Below are positions 55,585 to 64,000 of a stretch of 64,000 nt of DNA, in pieces. Origin of the DNA: Puccinia triticina (lineage: Eukaryota; Basidiomycota; Pucciniomycetes; Pucciniales; Pucciniaceae). Under the pieces are notes generated by a model. The model was not told the origin of the DNA. It saw only the letters and a program-made list of their open reading frames with translations, and ran no database searches. The position numbers and the translations under genes are program-made. Within the stretch, counting starts at the first letter, position 1. Each line of letters opens with the position of its first letter. The stretch spans positions 2,976,001 through 3,040,000 of the forward strand of contig NC_070558.1 in the NCBI RefSeq assembly GCF_026914185.1, written 5' to 3'.

Positions 55585-57231
55585 TTATAGCTGTACACCA
55601 TGGGTTGTGCCGGATGTCCATGGGACACTCTTTTGGAGATGTCCCTGGACATCCAGCTCTTGCAGGGCAGGAAACATCCGCAGGATGTTACTCTTCATGA
55701 CGGATACAGATGTATCCCTAACTTGACACAAGTCCCCCCTGGTGGGAGGCTTGCTGTGGCTGGCCGCAAAGCGGCCCCTCCCGCAGGGAGGGACTTGTGC
55801 ACAAAGTCAAAATTTTGGCTGAGAAAGAAATCAACAATGGCTGGAGGAAAAATACTTAGCATCACCCAGCCTCCCCCTCAGCTCCTGTGGACCTGCCCCA
55901 GAGCCAAATTACACTTCTCAATCTCAGCTTTCAAATGGCGCTGGTCTCATCTCCCCAATCCTTATCATTTTTGCCGTACTAATGTTTTAAAAATAAAAAA
56001 CACAAAGGAATTACAACCATCATGCCTTGTGGATATTGGATTCACAAGCCTGCAGATATCTGCATATCCTACACCTGTAGCCACCCAATTGTTGCAGATA
56101 GGATATTCAATTGTGCATATTATCAGAAAATCCAAAATTGGATCTTCAGTGCAATGGAATATCCTCCAGGATTCCTTTGACCTCCAAAACAAATTCCTTC
56201 AATCAGTTTTGGAGTTCATACCTCAAAAACTTGGGGGAGGGTGCCCATCAGTACTGCCAAGAAAACTGTCTATTCAGTTTTTCTTGTACATATTTTGGTG
56301 AATTTTAAATTGTGTTTTTGTGTTTTTAGGATTGAAAATCCTTCCTTTGTCTGCCAGCCTGCAGACATTATTCATAAGCCTCTCCTACAGAGAGCCCTCC
56401 AGGCGGGGTCCCCCAGACCCTCCGTTCAAGAGGCTTAGTTAAGCTAGGATGTATCCCAACTGAGTATCCACTGGATGGTCTTGGAGCATCTGCTGGATGC
56501 AACCCAATCATCCGCCGGATATCACAAACCATCCTCAGATGGGAAAAATGTTTGTCCAGGTGTTCTGGGCAGCGCACTCCTGCAGCAAGCACCAGGCCCC
56601 ATGACACGTGCGCTAAGAAGCAGGGGGGCAGAGGCAGTGTGATTGAGTTCTGGAGGTGATTGGGCCCGGGTGCCGCAGTGGTCTATGAGACCGGGTGTTG
56701 AACACCCAACCTGCAGGATCAGAGGTCCCGGTGAAGGCAGCCCTTCCCCACTACGGCAGGGGGCATGTGTACTAGACAGGAGCACACACAGTTCATATTG
56801 AGTGCACACTGGGCTGACATCCATTGGACACTCCAGCCAGAGTGTCCAATGGATGTTGACTCTCAGGATGTCCAGCGGACACTCCAGCCAGAGTGTCCAA
56901 TGGATTTTGACCCTCAGGATGTCCAGATGATGTCTTTGAGGGCTGAAAATCACTTGGACACATCCAATAGCGTCCAAGGGATGCTCAGTGCACCTGGCAT
57001 CTGCTGGATGCTCCCAGGACATCATGCGGACGCTTTTCAGCCCAAAGCATCCGCGGGATATCAGCCTTTTCCAAAAAGGCGCCCTGTGGTGTAAATATAC
57101 CAATTGGAGAGGTTCAAGTTGGCAAAAATCCACTGCTGATTTCATCTGCCCGTGCATCTCTCAGTAAGGCTTGTGCATGTTAAGTTACTTCCAAAGTGGA
57201 GCTGCCCACCAAAACCTTGCAGCTTTCAGGA
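55585..57231. other. Non-coding region rich in GGATGTCC motifs
   Basis: Repeated short motifs GGATGTCC / GGACATCC / ATCCGC-GGAT occur throughout 55600-57060. A 51-bp direct duplication (GACACTCCAGCCAGAGTGTC...) lies at 56827-56928. The frames at 55600-56301 and 56522-57157 are composed of these repeats and are not supported as genes. Confidence 0.5.
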
Positions 57232-57417
57232 TAGAGCTGGCACTTGGCACCCGCCACACTTCAGCACATAATTCTATGCGCCTGCAGGCGCCCATGGCGG
57301 GTGCCAGGGGTTCCATTTTAGTAAAAATACATGCAGGGAGCTGTATGCGCGCAATGGGTACCTGTAAGCGCATAGAATTATGTGCTGAAGTGTGGCAGGT
57401 GCCAAGTGCCAGCTCTA
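57232..57417. mobile_element. 186-bp hAT MITE, TSD TTTCAGGA
   Basis: Ends TAGAGCTGGCACTTGGCACC and GGTGCCAAGTGCCAGCTCTA, with arms of about 50 bp (to GCGCATAGAATTATG). TTTCAGGA at 57224-57231 and 57418-57425. The same TAGAG terminal motif as the element at 50310. Confidence 0.88.
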
Positions 57418-57425
57418 TTTCAGGA

Positions 57426-57942
57426 CAAGCAAAAGCTGCAGGTGATGGTTTTGACAACTGATTTCAAAATCCGCCTTACATGAACCCCCTTATTGACACA
57501 CAACTTGGTGAAAAGTTGTGTTTTGCAAGAGACTTGGCACTACCAGGCATATAATAGGGAGTTTCAAACTTGAAATATCTGAAAAATGAAAACCTCATTT
57601 TCTCCCAGACTAAAAATCATATGTCATTGAGTTCTTTATGTTTTGGCCAAGCATGTGTACTCTGCGCAGCTTATGTAGCACTTTTTTTGAGTTCTCAGGC
57701 ATTTTGTAAAAAGATGTGTTATTTTCCCAATCCCAAAGGTAGTCTGGTGTGTTTGGCAGCAACACAATGTGGTTGATATATGATGATAAAATGAAAGTTC
57801 TGGTGGGATTTTTCATGTTTTTAGATCACACATTGCTTGATTGATTTGGCACCACATGGGACATGAAGCACCATGGAACAAATTTGTAGCTGTTATTATG
57901 GGGTACAAATATGAAGAGGGATATAGCAAGAATAACAAAAAT
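57426..57942. other. Intergenic
   Basis: Nothing recognised; short frames on both strands overlap each other. Confidence 0.4.
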
Positions 57943-57945
57943 TTA

Positions 57946-58321
57946 GGCCCTGTTTGGCACTGATATAATTATAGGTGATATAATTGCTGATTAATTCAAT
58001 AAAAAATACAAAATTCAACATAAAGCCTCCAAAAATTTTTTGTAGGCAACCTACAGTGCTGGTCTCTTCAACTTTGAAATCAGATTCAACTGATTCAGCC
58101 ATCTTCAGCACCATACTACCATTATATCACTTTTGACCAATATGAAGTGATATAAGTGCTGAACATGGCTGGATAAGTTGATTCTGGGTTCACAGTTGAA
58201 GAGAACAGCACTGTAGGTTGCCTACAAAAAAAATCTGGAGGCTTTATGTTGAATTTTGTATTTTTTATTGAATTAACCGGTGATTATATCACCTATATTT
58301 ATATCAGTGCCAAACAGGGCC
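57946..58321. mobile_element. Harbinger-type MITE copy 3, complete
   Basis: 376 bp; ends GGCCCTGTTTGGCACTGATA and TATCAGTGCCAAACAGGGCC. TTA at 57943-57945 and 58322-58324. It folds back along almost its full length. Confidence 0.88.
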
Positions 58322-58464
58322 TTAGAGCTTAAAAAAAGGAATACAAATGCTCTTGGTATGTAGGCCAAACATTGTTTTGCCAATGTCTGCTACTGTCAGC
58401 TTTCTTCTTTTTTTATTTTTTTCAAGGCACTTGATTGTGAAAACGAGATCATACAAGGAAGACT

Positions 58465-59060
58465 TCAAAGAATATACACTACAAACTTATGCCTTCTCCC
58501 TGGAAGATCATTCCTGGTGATGAGAGGAGGAAAAAATGGACGAGTTCTGTCGGCCGCTTGCGCACTCAATATCCTCTCATACCATTCAAGATATTCTGTC
58601 TCCATAGCCACGTTAGCAAGCCTAGCGCTTAGTAGCTCGATCTCATGAAGAAGAGAGTCCTGCTGATCTGAGATGGACTGGAGCATAGCCATCGTACGCG
58701 ATATGGCTGAAGAATTCAAGAGACCATCATTAGCGCGCCAAACTGAAAGCCCTAGCAAAGATTGAACCACCAGGATGACTTACAGTCTAGGAGAAAAGAA
58801 CACTGGCCCTGAGTTTCCAGACACTTTTTGCAGGAGTTTAGGTCCACATCCAGCTCGCATGAGTTGCTCAAGCCCGCAGAAACACAGGAAGTGCACGCCA
58901 CCTTGCAGTATGACAGGGACAAACAAGCAACATTTGTTAGCCAATGAAGGAGGGTGGCGAGCTAGTATATACAAACCCTTGAGGACACCATAATGGATGA
59001 CGTATAGAGTGATCCCTAGGAGAAGGCCGTGTTGATGCTGCATTATGGTGAGGAAGGGAT
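58465..59060 (-). CDS. Small membrane-protein candidate, model incomplete
   Basis: Minus-strand pieces in order: MQHQHGLLLGITLYVIHYGV (hydrophobic), then after an intron (AAGG|gtttgt ... gcaag|GTGG) GGVHFLCFCGLEQLMRAGCG and PKLLQKVSGNSGP. After a second intron (GACT|gtaagt ... tttcag) come SRTMAMLQSISDQQDSLLHE and ARLANVAMETEYLEWYERI, ending FVVYIL at 58465. The last part is coiled-coil-like. The phase across the second intron does not match in my model, so the gene may be misjoined or broken. No family recognised. Confidence 0.4.
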
Positions 59061-60175
59061 CGGATGTGCAAAAGTCAGAATAAGAGTAAAGGCTAAACTG
59101 AGAAAAGCAAGACTCTGGCAGCCTCACTCCAATGCAGCTGGGAACAAGAGCGGTAGCGAATCGAATCCGATTTGATTAAACTTCGCAGTAGGGAGAACAG
59201 TCGATCGGCGCAGATGAAAAGAGGAAGGGGCCCTAATCGATGGCTCAAACTTCAGTGGTAGATTGACGGTAGTACCAGGACCGATAGGAATCGCGACTTC
59301 ACAAGACTGATCCCAGCGGTTCGGCGTCCGTATACCAAGAGTCGAAAGGGGCTCTTGCGTTGGAGTTCAGATGAACTGAAGTCGGTGCCAGGCGAGTTGA
59401 AAAAGTTTCCTACAGCTCAGAACTAGTGGAGGTTGTAGGGACGAAAATGGCGACAATGCCTATTTGATTCGATGCTGAGTCTGACAAAGGCTTCCCGTGC
59501 CTGCTTGGAAAGAACCGAGCTCACTACATACACAAGCCTCACCCCTATGTAGTTCTTGAGGCTTCCAAGGGTCGAGCCCCTATCCCACAAGCAGCTTTTG
59601 TACCATCCTCATTTTGCTGGCACCGCCGCGTCATGCTATGAACCGCTCTTGAGAGGGGCAGTGTCAGGATCCAACAGGTGAAACTTCACGCCTTGTGCCC
59701 TCATTCTGAGCTCTCAAGTATGTCCATGAACTTCAGGATAGAAAGGTCTAGACGTTGGCAACCTTCATTCCTCTTCATCCAGCCTGAGAAGCTGATCGGT
59801 CCTTTTTGGCCCATCAATGCATGCCATTTCCATGAGTATGCTTATGCCAAAATCACTTCAAGACTGTGATTAACCGTGAATGGCGGTCATATTAACATAT
59901 GAGTCTGTCAGATACATCTATCTGAAGTAATCAATCCTTCTCATGCTTGTCGACTATGTCCAAACCAACATATCACAAGAAAAAATGACGATGATTATGC
60001 TGGTTGGTGTTGTTTTTGAGACTTTTACGGCGGAATTTCTTGGGGAGGAACAGAGGGAGAGAGAGAGAAAAGTTACAAAAACAAGATGATGATTGAATAT
60101 AAAAGCTTGGTAGAAGATAGTGGAAACAAATAGCAGTGCAAATTAGAAAAGAAACAACGATAATTGGATCGACGA
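59061..60175. other. Intergenic
   Basis: No gene supported. Presumed 5' flank of the small membrane-protein candidate and 3' flank of LDB17. Confidence 0.4.
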
Positions 60176-63100
60176 TTATTCTCCGAACGGATTATTATCA
60201 CCTTTATCAACTTGAGGATGAGGAGCGAGTAGGGGGTTATTCTTATCCGAGAGGGAGACGACGCGACCGTGTCCAGGTTTCCAAGAGGGTGGGTGGGGAA
60301 GCTGAGTGGAGGGATGCATAGGAAGGTGACTGCTGCTCTTAGTAGTTCTGAGTTTGCTGAAAGGCTCTGTAGGTGGCAGAGGCGCTTTCCTTCTCCTAGT
60401 ACTTGGAAGTGTGGCTTCGTCAACGCGGCCCACGCTGGCTTGCAGAGGCGGGGAGGGCGCGGCTCGGCGGGGGGGCTTGTCAAGTGGACGGAGATTGGGC
60501 CGGTGAGATGTCATGGAGGGGCTCAGCGAGCCTGGAGTGGGCCCCGATGCCCGCCGTTGTGTCCCCATTTTGACCTCATCCGTCGCCGTTAGCCCAGCTG
60601 GTATATTATATTGGACGCTATCTGAATGTCTGGCTGCGGGGATCCCGGTAGAACTCGGTCCAACCGAATTTGGGTCCGGTGATAAGTGAATACCAAGCTG
60701 TACTTTTCGCTTCGAAGTCGGAGGTTTGGGTGCAGGCCGTCGAGCAGGAGAATGTGACATAGAACACGAAGAGCCCGGTCTGCGAGAGCTGTCGGAGTTT
60801 GGACTATTCGAGCGAGCACTATTTATGGAGGCTGGTCTATCAATCCCATCCGGCAGTGACGTCGTTGATGATGCGGTAGGGTGGGTGATCTGGGTGACTT
60901 GCGATTGCTCAGAAGTTTCATTGGAGTCCGCGATGACCACCTGCACAAACGCCTGGGAGAGGCCATCAATTATAACCGGCGAACGGAGGCCCGGTGGACT
61001 AGCGTGAGGATCTGGTATAATGGTTCTATGGGACTGAGGGTTTGCCGATGGTGATGTGGGAGAAGGCTGATGAGATGCCCGCAAGGGTATCGAAGGACCG
61101 GGTCTAGCAATTGGTGCACTGTCTGTGTTCGATGTGATCACCTCTGCAATACTTCCACCACCACTTAATTGACTACCAAGGGTATCCACGCTAAGTGATC
61201 GCATGGGCGCGCAGCTGAGCTTCGTCAACCCGGGTCTGTTCAGAGAGCTAGTTGCTCTTTCGAGCTCAAGACACCAATCAGACTGTAGATTCCTCTCTAC
61301 CAGCCTCCTAGTGGTTGGGTTAACATCATGCAAATGCGCATATTTGGTATGCGACAGGAGCACGTGTCGGATTTCTTCTCGCTTGTAAGGATGACTACGC
61401 AGTTGAGTGTGCGTGAGAAGCGGATGGAGTACTCTGAGGTAAGTGTGACGAAGCTGAGTCGGTAGGAACAATGTGAATTAGGGTCTATCAGAGTAGATTG
61501 CTGTGTTGAGTTTTGACAGAACTTACATCGTTACTTTCGTCAGGAAGATCTGATAGTTCCCGGATGAAGATGTCGACCAAGACGCACAGGTCATTTGTAT
61601 AAAAATACTCATGAGTTCCCGGGGTGGTAAACAGTAAGTAAAGAATCTTGAGGATTAGTAAGGATACACATAAGCCCTCGGAGCTCGAATGGGATGCTCT
61701 GTTGAGGATGAAGATTAGGTTCTCGCCAAAGGTTTTGCTCTCGTCTAGACGGTGCTTCATTGTCCGAATGATAATATTACTTTCTCCATCTGAAGCATGA
61801 TGGCTTCTGCGTCGGTGATGCCGGGGGGGATTGTCAATCGGTTTCTGCGACTCATGGTGTAAGCCTGCTAGCATGAATTGTTCATTGAGAGCAATCTGTT
61901 TCAGTACAATATTTTGATCAGTCAATGGATTCATGAAAGACGAAATCGCCAATAAAAAGATCACAAGAATTGATGTGCTGACAATGAGCTTGATGAGGTT
62001 GTAATTAAACGTCTCATCCTCCTGGTCTCGAGTCAATTCGACTAATTGGAATAGGTTATCGATCAACTGTTCCGAAAACAAGCTCAAAGTTTCATATTCT
62101 AGCTTCTGTACCCGACATAACTCGTAAAGTAATCCAGACAGGAGGGGTCCTAATTTGCGTTCTGCACACCTCTCATTGGCCGAGCCGGGAGATGAGCAGT
62201 CTGAGGGGATATCCGTACGGTACTCATTTGATTGAAACGTGTTGGAGAGAGGGTAGGCGAATGACGAAGGGACCAATCCGACTCGGGTACCGATAGCAAG
62301 TAAGACGGGGATCAGCTGGGAAAGCTCGGCGGATGGGTTGGGGTGACTGATTGGAGATGATGAGTTGGTGAGGTTGAGGGCAGAAAGGTCGATGGTGCGT
62401 AGGGTGCGAAAAAAGTTGGCAGTTTTGAAGCCGTTGAGCAGAAGGACGAGACATGCGACGAAGATCAACGGGAGAGGTGTTGATGGCTGTGGTGACGGGG
62501 TGATAGGTTGTGTGCGAGCGGCAGCGGAGATGTTGTTGGTGATGGTGTCGAAGGATCAAAAGCAACAAGGGTCGATATGGCTAAACCGCAGTTGAATCTT
62601 GTGAAGATAAAGGTGGCTGGTGACTGGGTTGGAAGACGGTTGAGGGGAAGATTACGCAGGGGACTCACTTACGTCGATTAGAATGAGGATAATTGAATTG
62701 GTAGACCGTTGACTGTGATTGAGGAATAAGGGACTGTGGAGTAGGGTCGAGACCGCATGATGCAGTGATTCTTCATCGGATAGGTAGCCGACTGATATCA
62801 CGTGCAAGCCCGTCCGCAATTCAGAATACTAGCTCGACAGGAATCCGAAAGAGTGAACTCTGCATACCCAGATTGGAGCCCATCATGTCCAGAGACCGAG
62901 TCAGAGCTCCATCGAGCTCGGCAAGCTGTGCGGTAGGAGGGGTTGTTAAGACCTGGTGAAACGCTTCAGAGTGACAAGAATCCAATCAAATAAATATCAA
63001 CACCTTCTGGTTGGAAGCTATACAGGTGACGTACCTGACCAGAACTGCTCATCCGTCTCTTTGATCATCGCGGCGAGTGAATCCAATGTTCCGGTGTATT

Positions 63101-63236
63101 CCGAATACCCGTGCGATTGCGCTAGACGTTCCAGTAAGGCCAGATCGGCCGGGGTTGACGTGTCTTGGAATGTAAAGAATATAAAACGGGGGTTGTTCCA
63201 TTTGCTCAAGTTTCTTGACGATCGGCGAAGAGGACC
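60176..63236 (-). CDS. LDB17: Ldb17/SPIN90/Dip1-type Arp2/3 activator
   Basis: Exons (minus), N-terminus incomplete: 63236-63035, 62963-62868, 62791-62673, 62486-61527, 61453-60176. They join in phase to at least 884 codons. The conserved leucine-rich helical core includes YLSDEESLHHAVSTLLHSPL, SIILILID, GENLIFILNRA, GLCVSLLILKILYLLFTTPG and TNDLCVLVDIFIRELSDLPD. It continues after the last intron as LRHTYLRVLHPLLTHTQLR, EEIRHVLLSHTKYAHLHDV and TRRLVERNL. This is the Ldb17/SPIN90 domain. About 330 C-terminal residues are Ser/Pro-rich with several PxxP motifs (for example RPAPKPPTSKRK, RKAPLPPTEP) that could bind SH3 domains. Family members activate Arp2/3 to seed linear actin filaments at endocytic sites. 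The start exon with ATG lies upstream of 63236 and was not identified. Confidence 0.8.
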
Positions 63237-64000
63237 CTGCGGAGACTGTCACCGTAGTATCACACGACGAAGAGTGTGACATCCAGTCTGCTGCCGCGAA
63301 AGAGACAGAATCACTGCGGCGCGGCTGCCTAGTGTGACTTTCCTCTGCTGATTCTCGCCAGACAAACTTTGTTCAGTTTGCGCAGTGCCTTTTCTACACC
63401 CACAAACCTACTAGAAGCAAAGGAGCTCCCATCACCCAGCAGGAACCTAGCATCATTCCAGCGGCTTGGTCTATGTGTGCATACACGACTGACAATCAAA
63501 CACGCATCTTGCATCAAAAACCGGACTGTTTTTCACCTAGAACTTGTGTGCATGAATCGAATTCAGCTTGAGGCCAAATTCGAGATAACCAGGGGGGAAA
63601 ACAATCGGCCTAAGCCTGAGACTCAGAATCTCAAGGTCCCACCATGAAACGCTGCACAAGCTGACGAGATGAAGAGCCGCTCCAACGGCCGGTGGCTGAA
63701 GCAATCCGTAGCTCCCAAATTTCCTTCCGCTAGACATGACAGCAGCAGCGGTATGAAAGTTCAGCGTTCAGAATCGGCCGTACATCTCCTTCGCGTTGAC
63801 GTTTGAAGAAGCTTGGACAACCGCTTACTGCTGGCGGTACAGTGGTGAGTGTAGCGCTGACATGTGCTAGAGCGTTGAACAGGCCGCGGAGATGAGTATG
63901 GGCCAGTATGGGCCATCTTTCATTATTGACTAGCACCGTGTTTCAGTGGCTCCTACAATACCTGCAGCTCATCGAGCCAATGACACAATAAAAGGTGGCA
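63237..64000. other. Upstream of LDB17, no supported gene
   Basis: The first exon(s) and promoter of LDB17 should lie here. The short frames present show no domain. Confidence 0.4.

Noticed and set aside
55600..57157. Frames of 233 and 211 codons
   Set aside because: Built from GGATGTCC-type repeats and a 51-bp duplication; composition not protein-like.

Overview
The window looks like nuclear DNA of a basidiomycete rust fungus (Pucciniales, Puccinia-like). The evidence is short GT-AG introns in nearly every housekeeping gene, fungal class-I myosin, Psk-type kinase, Trm6, Pet117, mitochondrial uL2 and Ldb17 homologues, and a very high load of nested hAT, Ty3, Ty1/copia and fold-back elements. 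The organism is inferred from gene content and repeat style only.

Layout. 0.4-2.8 kb: a seven-exon gene for a secreted protein with a tandem duplication of two frame-neutral exons. 4.2-9.1 kb: a decayed hAT transposon whose transposase is split by a 957-bp element with a 4-bp target duplication. 9.4-22.6 kb: a retrotransposon cluster, with a copia fragment (minus), a complete Ty3/gypsy element with apparently identical 785-bp LTRs, and a second, different copia element (plus). 23.7 kb: an intron-containing tRNA-Leu. 24.1-29.8 kb: class-I myosin (minus, 13 exons, 1341 aa) head-to-head with a small, easily missed PET117 gene. 31-39 kb: non-coding repeats, including a 3.4-kb TIR element carrying another long repeat and a 1.54-kb giant palindrome with an 8-bp target duplication. 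39.3-48.6 kb: a gene island (RING-H2 membrane protein, an unrecognised exon, a Psk-like kinase, TRM6, mitochondrial uL2). 48.6-58.3 kb: hAT-type and Harbinger-type MITEs and a 1.9-kb minisatellite of 40-bp palindromic units. 58.4-63.2 kb: a small membrane-protein candidate and an LDB17/SPIN90/Dip1 homologue.

The host genes are mostly independent housekeeping functions. Myosin-I and Ldb17/Dip1 both act on Arp2/3 actin patches during endocytosis. MYO1 and PET117 share a short divergent promoter region. Most remaining DNA can be assigned to transposon families that have inserted into one another, and target-site duplications allow part of the nesting order to be read.

The observations most worth following are: four homologous intron-shaped cassettes inside the Ty3 element (5'UTR, two at the gag-pol junction, one at the pol stop); an unusually long primer-binding region complementary to the 3' half of a spliced tRNA-Tyr; the exon-duplicating secreted protein; and one 40-44-bp palindromic minisatellite motif shared by three different elements.
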